A stretch of DNA of 5,852 bases, taken from assembly GCA_005772945.1 (NCBI GenBank), contig SXIE01000178.1, positions 1 to 5,852 on the forward strand, read 5' to 3'. Origin of the DNA: Pseudomonadota bacterium. GTDB taxonomy: Bacteria > Myxococcota > UBA9042 > PHBI01. The notes below the pieces were generated by a model. It saw only the letters and a list, made by a program, of their open reading frames with translations, did no database searches and was not told the DNA's origin. Positions 1 through 5,852 of the stretch are shown piece by piece (the stretch's first letter is position 1; every line of letters starts with the position of its first letter). A program made the translations under genes and the position numbers.

Positions 1-138
1 ACCATCTCCGGCGCATCAAGCCACGCAGCCGTGACGCCCTGGACAGCGCCATCGCGGCCACTATGAATGCTCTGCCCACGGACCACATCCGCAACTGGTT
101 CAACGAGTGCGGCTATGGTCACTGAAGTCGATCGGCGC
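1..138 (+). mobile_element. Right-hand end of an IS630-like insertion sequence; boundary not resolved
   Basis: IS630-like elements usually end within a few tens of bases of the transposase stop, so the right boundary should fall soon after 125. The adjacent gene's surviving reading frame appears native from about codon 25 (the Cys codon at 139-141). IS630 elements normally insert at and duplicate a TA dinucleotide, but I find no TA between the transposase stop and 469-470. The junction therefore lacks the expected target duplication on this side, suggesting a later deletion or an imprecise end. I could not identify a terminal inverted repeat because the left end is outside the window. Confidence 0.5.
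3..125 (+). CDS. IS630-family-type transposase, C-terminal end (partial, cut by left window edge)
   Basis: Reading the + strand from base 3 gives 40 codons ending in TGA at 123-125. This frame is too short to stand out as an ORF but has a recognisable ending. It begins with HLRRIKPRSRDALDSAIAA and finishes with WFNECGYGH. The pattern of a basic LRR/LRK segment, a helix with R-ALD-AI-A, then a (W/Y)F-x-x-CGY-G ending is the usual C-terminus of IS630/Tc1-mariner-like DDE transposases, downstream of the last catalytic acidic residue. The DDE residues themselves would lie left of the window, so integrity of the enzyme cannot be judged. The following gene's first possible ATG (67) lies inside this frame, so the mobile element abuts or interrupts that gene. 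Family assignment is by pattern recognition, not by search. Confidence 0.78.
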   Translation, partial: HLRRIKPRSRDALDSAIAATMNALPTDHIRNWFNECGYGH

Positions 139-1161
139 TGTGACACGACCACGGCGACGGACACGGCCGTGCCGACCGGGCCCGAGGTCGCCACCTCGGC
201 GGACGCGACGGCGCCCGAGACCGCGACCGAGACCGCGACCGACGCGCGCGAGTCCACCGCCGCCGACAGCGCGCCGACCGCGGACACGGCGCCGGCCGAG
301 ACGACGCCGCGCCCAGGACCCACGCTGACCTTCGAGATCGAACCGATCACCGTGCAACCGGGCAAGGAGCGCCAGGTCTGCCGCACGGTCAACATCCCCG
401 GCGACGTGCCGTTCGACGTCGTGCGCTTCACGGCCGACATGGCCGGCCGCTCGCATCACTTCAACGTGTACAAGGTGATCGACGGCAAGGCGCTCGACCC
501 CGTCACGGGCGGCGATGGGGTCACCCACGACTGCGCGCCCGCGAGCGAGCAGCTGGCCGGCGACGCGGCCTACATCTTCGGATCGGCGACCCCGAATCGC
601 GTCATGGAGACGCCGCCCGGCGTCGCGTTCCACCTCGAGGCGGGGCAGCGACTCATCCTCGAATATCACGCCATCAACTACACGCAGGCGCCGGAGCAGG
701 CGGGCGTGAAGATCCACCTCGAGGGCGCGAGCCCCGACACGATCATCGCGCACCACGCCGAGATCTTCTGGTTCGCGAACTGGGGATTCCTGCTCCCGCC
801 CGAGACGGAGATCTCGGACACGGCCCAGTGCACGATCCCCTACGACGTCGAGATCTTCGGCCTGATGAGCCACTTTCACGAGCTCGGTACGCACTTCCTC
901 ATCGAGACGATCCGGGGCGATGGGGCGACGAACGTCTACGAGGACGACGACTACGCGCACCCGAAATACCAGGCCTTCGATCCGCCGCTGGCGCTCGACG
1001 CGGGCGACGCGATCCAATGGACCTGCACGTGGTTCAATTGGCGCACCGACACGGTGATGCCGAACAGGACCTCGAAGGACGAGATGTGCATGGTGTTCGC
1101 GGCCGGCTACCCGCGCGCGGGGCTGTCGGCCGAGCCGGCGCAGTGCAACGTCGTCTTCTGA
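67..1161 (+). CDS. Type II copper monooxygenase-like (PHM/DBH-like) protein, 5'-truncated and without export signal
   Basis: From the first ATG the product has 364 residues; an alternative ATG is at 115. Residues 26-85 are a Thr/Ala/Asp/Pro-rich linker. Residues 86-364 form a beta-rich domain carrying every ligand expected for peptidylglycine alpha-hydroxylating and dopamine beta-monooxygenase relatives: SHHFN (H130, H131), LEYHAINY (H201), MSHFHELGTH (H269, H271) and DEMC (M340). In characterised relatives HH plus the single His bind CuH, and HxH plus Met bind CuM, for ascorbate-dependent C-H hydroxylation. Cysteines at 105, 156, 255, 320, 341 and 360 fit an extracytoplasmic disulfide-bonded protein. 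Such bacterial proteins are normally secreted or lipid-anchored, yet no signal peptide or lipobox can be encoded: an in-frame stop (64-66) lies directly before ATG67 and the first 20 residues are transposase sequence read out of frame. C25 followed by Asp may be the original lipidated Cys. The gene may be a pseudogene or give a cytoplasmic product. Substrate is unknown. Confidence 0.82.
   Translation: MLCPRTTSATGSTSAAMVTEVDRRCDTTTATDTAVPTGPEVATSADATAPETATETATDARESTAADSAPTADTAPAETTPRPGPTLTFEIEPITVQPGKERQVCRTVNIPGDVPFDVVRFTADMAGRSHHFNVYKVIDGKALDPVTGGDGVTHDCAPASEQLAGDAAYIFGSATPNRVMETPPGVAFHLEAGQRLILEYHAINYTQAPEQAGVKIHLEGASPDTIIAHHAEIFWFANWGFLLPPETEISDTAQCTIPYDVEIFGLMSHFHELGTHFLIETIRGDGATNVYEDDDYAHPKYQAFDPPLALDAGDAIQWTCTWFNWRTDTVMPNRTSKDEMCMVFAAGYPRAGLSAEPAQCNVVF
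219..242 (+). repeat. Perfect 12-bp tandem duplication in the linker
   Basis: The unit gaccgcgaccga occurs twice back to back (219-230, 231-242). It falls in the low-complexity linker of the copper protein and encodes the repeated TATE/TATD residues at about 53-60. It keeps frame and looks like ordinary replication slippage in a disordered spacer. Confidence 0.85.
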
Positions 1162-1203
1162 ACCGTCAGCCCGCGCGCGCCCACCGGGGTCGTCGCGACG
1201 GGG
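1162..1203. other. Convergent intergenic gap without a clear terminator
   Basis: These 42 bases separate the stops of two convergent genes. They contain a 10-base perfect palindrome, cgtcgcgacg (1191-1200), and an AGCCC (1168-1172) that could pair with GGGCT (1201-1205). Neither has a following T run on either strand, so I do not call an intrinsic terminator. Transcription from either side could read into the opposite gene. Confidence 0.5.
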
Positions 1204-3108
1204 CTACTGCGCCAGCGCGAGCAGGCCGTCGGAAAAGACGTCCGGCGCTGTGACGGCCGGCGGATGCGCGGCGAGGAAGGTCATCGCGTCCGCGAGCGGC
1301 GTGCCGCTGCGGCCCCCGCGCGACCCGATCCGAACGGCGGCGACCGCGAGCAAGGTCGGCTCGTCGCGGCGCAGCGTTTGGATGCTCGCCGGATCGGGTG
1401 CAGTGCCCGTGGCGGTCCAGATCCGGAGCCACGTTTCGAGCGCGAGGAGGCGGTCGCGATCGCGCCGGGACGCATCCAGCGCGGCTGCGAGCAGGGCCTC
1501 GTGCAGCGCGTAGGCCGCCGTGGGATTGCCATGCAGAGCCGCGAGGAGCAGCGGCGCGCGCTGGTCGTCGGCGAGGACGCGCTGCGCGGCGGTGACGAGC
1601 TCGAGCTCCGGGTCTTCGGCTTCGAGGGCCTGCGCGACGACCTCGAAGAGGCGCCGGTTCGAGGTGGCGTCGGCCTTGCGGATGAGGGCGGCCAGGACGG
1701 TCGCGCCGGCCGCCGTTTGGCCGGCCGCCAGGAGGTCGCTCGCGGCCGCGAGGCGGTTGTCGGGGTGGTGTGGGTCGTCGCTGACGAAGGGGGCAGGGGC
1801 CTCCGCGGGCGCTTCGTCGGCGGCCGTGACGTGCGCGCCCACCATGCGCAGCGCGAGGAGCTGCTTGGCCGGGCCGGGCGGGAGGACCTGGTAGGCCGCG
1901 AGGGCGGGGCGCGGGTCCTTGGCGATGGTGAGCTCGTCGTCGGGGGCCTTGCCGAAGGCGGCGCCAAGCTCGGTGGGCGCGAGCAGGTCGGCGAAGCGCA
2001 AGGCGTGCGGCTCGCGGCGCGCGAGCCAGCCGCGGCCGGCGCGTGCGTACTCGCCGATCGCCTCGAGCAGCGCGAGGTCCTCGGGTGACGGCGCGACGTC
2101 CCCGACGTCCGCGTCGGGCGCCGCTGTCCCGAGGACGAGGAGCCGCGTCTCCCAGCCGGCTCGAATGGGCTCGGGCGCCGCGCGCTCGGGCGCCGGAAAG
2201 TCGCGTCGTTCCCCGTCTGCGAGCAGGAGCCGGCGGGCGGCCAGCGCACGCTCGACGTCGTCGCTCGTGCCATGTTGCGTCAGCGCGAGCGTGAGAAGCT
2301 CGGTGCCGCGCGCAAAATCCCCGGCGGCATCGGCGGCCTCGGCGGCCGCTAGCGCGGGCCCCGGGCCGGCCTGCGCCGTCCAGTCCGCGATGCGCTCGAG
2401 CTCGCGCCCGAGCGCCGGGCGCCGCGCAAACGCCAGCGTGAGGTTCGCGATCTCCGTCCCGTCGCACACCGACGCGAGCCAGGCGTGCCCGTAGGGCTCT
2501 TTGCCGCGTGGCGCCGCATCCAGCGCCTCGACCGCCGCCCGGCGCAGCCCCTCGCCGAGCGCCGTCGCATCAGCCGCGCCGCGCAGCTCCGCGATCCGCC
2601 GCCCGAGCTCGACACCCGCCAGCGCCGCCGCCCTGAAACGCGCCACCGCCAGCTTGCGGCGCGCCTCCGACGACCCCCGCGGATCCAAGCGCGCCTCGAG
2701 CTTCCCGATGAGCTGTCGCGCCCGCTCGGCCTCGCCCGGCACGCGCAAGAGCAGCTCCAGCGCCGCCCACGCGCGGTCCGTCTGCCCGAGCTGCCCCGCC
2801 TCGGCCGGCTCCGGCAACGTCACGAGCTCGGCGGCCAGGGCCGCCCGGTCCTCGGGTTGCCAGCTCGCGAACGTCCGCGCCGCCGCACTGGCCGCCGGCA
2901 GCTCGCGAATCGGCGGCGGCACGAAGCCGCGCGCCCGCAGATGCGCGAACCCAAGCGCCAGCTCGCGGTCCCACGGCGCCATCGCCAAGAGCCGTCGCGC
3001 CCGCTCCCCGAGCCATCCCGCGACGTGTCGCCCGCTGCTCGCTGCGCGTACGCGCGCTGTGTCCGTGAGCGCCGCGAGGCGCTCGATCGGACTCAGCGCG
3101 CCCAGGTT
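1204..3108 (-). CDS. Large Ala/Leu-rich helical protein segment in the -1 frame of the preceding gene; probable C-terminal 634 residues of an 809-residue fusion
   Basis: From the A-run at 3107-3115 this frame reads NLGALSPIERLAALTDTARV and continues to TAG at 1204-1206, 634 residues. The frame remains open up to 3618 but upstream of the A-run it is Gly/Arg-rich shadow sequence. Protein-like composition and high G/C at third positions start exactly at the A-run. No ATG, GTG or TTG initiator with a Shine-Dalgarno lies near 3108; the first in-frame ATG is at 2980-2982, 42 codons later, with no good ribosome site. This supports expression as an extension of the upstream 179-codon frame. The sequence is Ala/Leu/Arg/Glu-rich, mostly predicted alpha-helical by eye, with many helix pairs typical of TPR- or HEAT-like solenoids, and a Pro/Ala/Glu spacer around TAADEAPAEAPAPF. 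I see no catalytic motif, signal peptide or membrane segment. I do not recognise the family; a scaffold or binding role is inference. If translated separately it would be about 592 residues from 2982. Confidence 0.72.
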   Translation of the reverse strand, partial: NLGALSPIERLAALTDTARVRAASSGRHVAGWLGERARRLLAMAPWDRELALGFAHLRARGFVPPPIRELPAASAAARTFASWQPEDRAALAAELVTLPEPAEAGQLGQTDRAWAALELLLRVPGEAERARQLIGKLEARLDPRGSSEARRKLAVARFRAAALAGVELGRRIAELRGAADATALGEGLRRAAVEALDAAPRGKEPYGHAWLASVCDGTEIANLTLAFARRPALGRELERIADWTAQAGPGPALAAAEAADAAGDFARGTELLTLALTQHGTSDDVERALAARRLLLADGERRDFPAPERAAPEPIRAGWETRLLVLGTAAPDADVGDVAPSPEDLALLEAIGEYARAGRGWLARREPHALRFADLLAPTELGAAFGKAPDDELTIAKDPRPALAAYQVLPPGPAKQLLALRMVGAHVTAADEAPAEAPAPFVSDDPHHPDNRLAAASDLLAAGQTAAGATVLAALIRKADATSNRRLFEVVAQALEAEDPELELVTAAQRVLADDQRAPLLLAALHGNPTAAYALHEALLAAALDASRRDRDRLLALETWLRIWTATGTAPDPASIQTLRRDEPTLLAVAAVRIGSRGGRSGTPLADAMTFLAAHPPAVTAPDVFSDGLLALAQ

Positions 3109-3632
3109 TTTTTTTCGGCCAACTCCACGCCGAGCGTGCGCGACCCGATGCGAAGCTCGGCCGGAACTCCAGAAAGCGCAGCGCCCAGCGGCACTTGCAC
3201 GCGCAGGTAACCGACCCCCTGAAGACCGAAGCCGACGTCCTCGGCTCCGAGCCGCGGCGCCATCGCCTCGGCCAGCGCCACCGCGATCGCGCCCGGCGTC
3301 GGTGCCTCGGCGTCCGCCATTGCCGCATCCCACGTCACCACCAGCTCGCGCCGCGCGTCCTCGTCGCGCTCGTCTGCGCGCCGCAAGACGAACACCGCCG
3401 GCCGTCCGCCCTCGTCCGCGGCCACGAAGCGCGGCGTCTGCAGCATCGCCGCGCGCCCCGCAGCGACCTCGACCGCGGCCACCCCGAGGCGCCCCGGACC
3501 GATCATCCCGACGTCCTCCGCCGGGATCCCGAGCCCGACCCCGAGCGCCCGCAAGACCCGCCCCGGCACCAACAACCCCGCGGACGCGCCGCCCGCCTCG
3601 AGCTCGAGCGTCTCCCAAAGCGCGACGCTCAT
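3093..3632 (-). CDS. 179-residue zero-frame product with DbpA-type RNA-binding-domain-like N-terminus; likely N-terminal part of a frameshifted fusion
   Basis: ATG at 3632 is well supported: it overlaps the upstream stop as ATGA and has GGGGAGG seven bases upstream. Residues about 18-65 read LLVPGRVLRAL, then GIPAEDVGMI, then RLGVAAVEV. This follows the pattern of the DbpA RNA-binding domain (PF03880 type: PGDIxGAL, aGIxxxxIGkI, hydrophobic strand), which in DbpA recognises a 23S rRNA hairpin. The match is by eye and moderate; no DEAD-box helicase core is present, so this would be a stand-alone use of the domain. Residues 75-105 contain a short beta segment and an acidic/Arg-rich stretch, and 135-173 look beta-rich (GYLRVQVPLG, ELRIGSRTLGVELA). 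The zero frame ends LAEKKTWAR-stop, five codons after an A-run on the coding strand; shifting -1 there joins 175 residues to 634 more. The short form may be a real second product or simply the failed frame of a broken gene. Confidence 0.75.
   Translation of the reverse strand: MSVALWETLELEAGGASAGLLVPGRVLRALGVGLGIPAEDVGMIGPGRLGVAAVEVAAGRAAMLQTPRFVAADEGGRPAVFVLRRADERDEDARRELVVTWDAAMADAEAPTPGAIAVALAEAMAPRLGAEDVGFGLQGVGYLRVQVPLGAALSGVPAELRIGSRTLGVELAEKKTWAR
3107..3115 (-). promoter_or_regulatory. A9 slippery tract: candidate -1 frameshift or transcriptional slippage site
   Basis: The + strand has nine T residues, so the coding strand reads GCC GAA AAA AAA ACC. In zero frame this contains the classical heptamer pattern X XXY YYZ as A AAA AAA (3114-3108). 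A -1 slip gives GAA AAA AAA followed by AAC CTG, entering the long downstream frame; an extra A in the transcript would do the same. A GGAG (3126-3123) lies eight bases before the heptamer, close to the spacing of the stimulatory Shine-Dalgarno of dnaX. About five bases after the tract, GGCGC (3102-3098) can pair with GCGCC (3082-3078), though such pairings are common at this GC content. A one-base homopolymer error or mutation would look the same. Confidence 0.55.
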
Positions 3633-5851
3633 GCGCTGGCCTCCCCGCTCGTCACGGCGACGACCGCTTCGCCTGCGTCCGCGGCCTCGGCGACCTCAGC
3701 AGCCTCGTCCTGAGCGGCGGCGCCTCGCGGCAGCGGCGGCGCTTCGACGACCTTGCCGACCACCGCGTAGGCCGTGCCGGCACCCTCGCCGACGCGCCCG
3801 ACCTCGCCCACAAAGCGCTTGCCGCGCCCCCCGAGCGCCGCCGGCTCATAGCCCTCGGGCAGCTGCTCGACTTCCATGCGCGGGCGCAGCCGGAATTCCT
3901 GTCCCGCCGGCCCGAGCAGCCGCGCGATGATGCGCTTCTTACGCCCGTCCCAGGCGATCTTCAGCGCCACAGGTTTGCCCGAGCCGATCCCGAACGTCTG
4001 CTCCTCGGCCTCGACGCGCTTGTGCAAATCTTCGGGCGCCAACGCGACCTTGACGGCCTTGCGATCCGCCACCCAGTACACGCGATAGTTGTCGCGGTCG
4101 CGCTCGTGCGTCGCGTCCTGCCCGCGGACCGGCGCCTTGATCACGTCACCCTTCTTGAGGTCCGCCGCCGCGACGCCCTCCGGCAGGTCCTCGTCGCGCA
4201 ACATGACGCGCAGGTGCCGATGGTCGTAGAACTCCGGTGCGTTGCGCTCGGTCACCTCGGCCAGCGCGTAGGCCGGGCTCGTGTAGACCACCTTCAGCTC
4301 GAACGCCTTGGCGGTCCCGATCCCGAGCTGGTCCTCGAACGCCACCAGCGTCCGCCAGCGCGCCTCGCGGTACTTCGGATCGCTACGGATCCGTCCGCGC
4401 AACGCCTGCACCTCGCCCGCGAGCGCGCCCTTGGCGTCCCCGAGCGGCCTCAAAACATCGTCGGCCTCGTCGAGGTCCTCGCCCCGCGCGACCAGCGCCC
4501 GCACGAGCCCGAGCCGCGCCTCGACCGGCCCGCGCTCGCTCACCGCGCGCCGCCCGATGTCGATCGCCGCCTCGACATCCTTGCCCTCCTCGGCCAGCGC
4601 CATCGCCCGCCGCCACACGAACTCCTTGCCCTTCAGCTCGCGCGCCTGCGTCAGCTTCGTGCGCGCAAACGCCACCGCCCGCTCGACCCCGAACGTCTCG
4701 CGCAGGAGCCCGATCAGCGCGTCGATGTCGTCCGCCGCGAGGCGCCCGAGCGCAGCCAGCGGCACCGACTTCATCACCTGATCGATGACCGTCGCCTCGA
4801 ACGGCGCCGCGAGCCGCTGCCGCAAATTACGCAGGAGCCGCTCGAAGAGGTGCCGCGCCGCCGTCTGGTCCTTCGGATCCGCCAGGATCGCTTTCTCCGA
4901 CAGCGCCAAGAGCGCGCCCTCGTTGCCCTGCGCCTCGAAAACCAGCGCCCGCGCCTCGTTCCACGCGTCCCCGCGCTCGCTCGACGCGAGCCCGAGCAGC
5001 TGCTGGACCTGGGTCGCGAGCGCGGCCGTCAGCGCCTTACTGCGCTCGAGGGTCCGAAGCAGCTTCGCCGTCCGCTTGGGATCCGCCGCCCGCTCGCGCA
5101 CGTCCTGCTCGAGCAGGGTCATGGTCTCTTTGGCGAGGTCCGCGGGCGCCGCGTCCGTGCGCGAGCGCAGTTGGACGAGCGTCGCGTAGACCTCGCGCTG
5201 CGCCTCGCTCGGCCCGAAACGCGCCTCGTGGTCGGCGATGAGCCCGCGCGCCGTCGCGAGCGCCTCCTGGCGTCCCGCCCCATCCGCACCACGCGCCCCA
5301 AGCAACACGAGCTTGATCCGATCGAGCGCCAGATCCGGGTGCTCGGGCAGGCGCTTTGACAGGCGCTCGACCGCCTCGCGCACGGGCGCCGCGAGTCCCT
5401 CGGCCGCCGCCTTCACAGCGTCGGTCCCCGCGTGGCCCGCCTGCGCGACCAGCCGCGTCGCCGCCGCCGCGAGCCGCGGTCCCGCATGCGGCTTGGCGAC
5501 CGCCTTGGCGACCAGCGCGAGATCCTCGGCCAACCGATCGTCCGCCGCGTCGTGCGATGCGAGCACGCGCTCCGCCCCGAGCGCCAACGCCAGCGCGCAC
5601 GCGAGGTCGTCCGGATCGCTCGTCAGCGCCTCGGCGAGCCGCCGCCGCGCCCCCAGAAAGAGCGTCTCGCCGGCCGCCCGCAGCCCGGGCTCGGTCGCCC
5701 CGAGCGCGCCGACCAGCCCGCCCGGGCCCGCGATGGCCTCGGCCACCAACACGCCCAGGTCATGGTCGGCCCAGGCCGTCCCGACGGCGCGCCCGCCGCG
5801 GTCGCCGAGCGCCTGCTCAATCAGCGCCCGCGTGGTCTCGGCGAGGCGTCG
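3629..5851 (-). CDS. Large helical-repeat protein with duplicated beta-rich C-terminal domain (partial, start beyond right edge)
   Basis: The frame is open from the window edge to TGA at 3629-3631, giving 740 visible residues. A GTG at 5752 is a possible internal start, but the 33 codons before it (starting RRLAETTRALIEQALGDR) look equally coding, so the true start is probably outside the window. Counting from GTG5752, residues 1-470 are Ala/Leu/Arg-rich helices with TPR-like spacing, for example around LVARGEDLDEADDVLRPLGD. Residues about 475-583 and 586-672 are beta-rich and form two related units: each begins GIG(T/S)xK then LK(V/I), and each carries LPEG about 45 residues later. The ending (675-707) is an Ala/Glu/Val-rich tail. 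No signal peptide or membrane segment is visible, so a cytoplasmic location is likely. The second gene overlaps it by four bases, so the two proteins are probably made together and may interact. I do not recognise the family. The beta units could be OB- or S1-like nucleic-acid-binding folds, but that is a guess. Confidence 0.8.
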   Translation of the reverse strand, partial: RRLAETTRALIEQALGDRGGRAVGTAWADHDLGVLVAEAIAGPGGLVGALGATEPGLRAAGETLFLGARRRLAEALTSDPDDLACALALALGAERVLASHDAADDRLAEDLALVAKAVAKPHAGPRLAAAATRLVAQAGHAGTDAVKAAAEGLAAPVREAVERLSKRLPEHPDLALDRIKLVLLGARGADGAGRQEALATARGLIADHEARFGPSEAQREVYATLVQLRSRTDAAPADLAKETMTLLEQDVRERAADPKRTAKLLRTLERSKALTAALATQVQQLLGLASSERGDAWNEARALVFEAQGNEGALLALSEKAILADPKDQTAARHLFERLLRNLRQRLAAPFEATVIDQVMKSVPLAALGRLAADDIDALIGLLRETFGVERAVAFARTKLTQARELKGKEFVWRRAMALAEEGKDVEAAIDIGRRAVSERGPVEARLGLVRALVARGEDLDEADDVLRPLGDAKGALAGEVQALRGRIRSDPKYREARWRTLVAFEDQLGIGTAKAFELKVVYTSPAYALAEVTERNAPEFYDHRHLRVMLRDEDLPEGVAAADLKKGDVIKAPVRGQDATHERDRDNYRVYWVADRKAVKVALAPEDLHKRVEAEEQTFGIGSGKPVALKIAWDGRKKRIIARLLGPAGQEFRLRPRMEVEQLPEGYEPAALGGRGKRFVGEVGRVGEGAGTAYAVVGKVVEAPPLPRGAAAQDEAAEVAEAADAGEAVVAVTSGEASA
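3640..3646 (-). promoter_or_regulatory. Shine-Dalgarno for the second operon gene
   Basis: The coding strand reads GGGGAGG, seven bases before the ATG at 3632. It lies inside the last codons of the upstream gene. Its strength and spacing settle the start of the second gene, and with the ATGA overlap it indicates translational coupling. Confidence 0.75.
3737..4330 (-). other. Tandemly duplicated protein domain, two units of about 90-110 residues
   Basis: Unit one is roughly 4330-4004 and unit two roughly 3997-3737. Shared landmarks in order are: Q-x(0-1)-(L/F)GIG(T/S), a Lys two residues later, LK(V/I) followed within two residues by Y or W, LPEG 46 versus 43 residues after GIG, then a hydrophobic beta stretch (DVIKAPVRG versus KRFVGEVGR) and another ending in YRVYWVA versus YAVVGKV. 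DNA identity is low, so this is an old duplication at protein level, not a recent repeat. Confidence 0.6.
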
Positions 5852-5852
5852 C

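Noticed and set aside
100..1017. A 305-codon frame on the - strand opposite the copper protein gene.
   Set aside because: Arg/Val/Asp-rich antisense shadow; the + strand frame carries a complete set of family motifs.
1163..1206. Possible terminator hairpin between the convergent genes.
   Set aside because: Only short GC pairings and a loopless 10-base palindrome, with no T run on either side; such pairings are common by chance at this GC content.
1166..2467. A 433-codon frame on the - strand overlapping the large helical protein.
   Set aside because: Arg/Ala/Gly-rich shadow of the better frame, with no independent start signal and no domain.
2980..2982. Independent ATG start for a separate downstream gene.
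   Set aside because: No Shine-Dalgarno precedes it, and the 42 codons upstream to the A-run already look coding, so an internal start explains less than a frameshift. It cannot be fully excluded.
3109..3618. The upstream 170 codons of the open frame ending at 1204, taken as the real N-terminus of that protein.
   Set aside because: This part is Gly/Arg-rich and lies opposite in quality to the overlapping 179-codon frame, which has the strong Shine-Dalgarno, the ATGA coupling and a domain-like pattern. It is a shadow up to the A-run.
2501..5359. A 952-codon open frame on the + strand, opposite the leftward operon.
   Set aside because: Its composition is Arg/Pro/Ser/Ala-rich low complexity, it spans two well-supported genes and their junction on the other strand, and it has no recognisable domain or ribosome site. 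Long antisense frames are expected where GC-rich third positions suppress stop codons.

Overview
The window is very GC-rich (about 70% or more by eye), almost entirely coding, and has strong G/C preference at third codon positions. Together with a Thr/Ala/Asp-rich lipoprotein-type linker and a PHM-like copper protein, this suggests a myxobacterium or related Myxococcota. That assignment rests on style only; no rRNA or marker gene is present.

Left part (1-1161, + strand). The first 125 bases encode the last 40 residues of an IS630-family-type transposase. Directly after it, and overlapping it if the first ATG is used, lies a gene for a type II copper monooxygenase-like protein related to the PHM/DBH fold. 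All six expected copper ligands are visible (HH, H, HxH and M in a DEMC motif). Its secretion or lipoprotein signal is missing and appears to have been replaced by the transposase end, so the gene looks 5'-truncated by a mobile element.

Right part (1204-5852, - strand). A leftward operon converges on the copper protein gene with a 42-base gap. The first gene runs in from beyond the right edge (740 residues visible). It encodes a long alpha-helical repeat region followed by a beta-rich C-terminal part that contains a tandem duplication of about 100 residues. It overlaps the next gene by ATGA and is followed by a good Shine-Dalgarno sequence.

The second gene starts with a DbpA-type RNA-binding-domain-like segment and stops after 179 codons. 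A run of nine A residues on the coding strand lies five codons before that stop. Coding character continues without a break in the -1 frame for another 634 codons, and no start codon lies near the switch. The simplest reading is one 809-residue protein joined across the A9 tract, by -1 ribosomal slippage or transcriptional slippage, or else a one-base indel (real or an assembly error). The in-frame slippery heptamer A AAA AAA and an upstream GGAG make programmed frameshifting worth testing.

The pair of helical-repeat proteins, one with a DbpA-like domain, is not a system I recognise. It may act on RNA or the ribosome, but that is inference.
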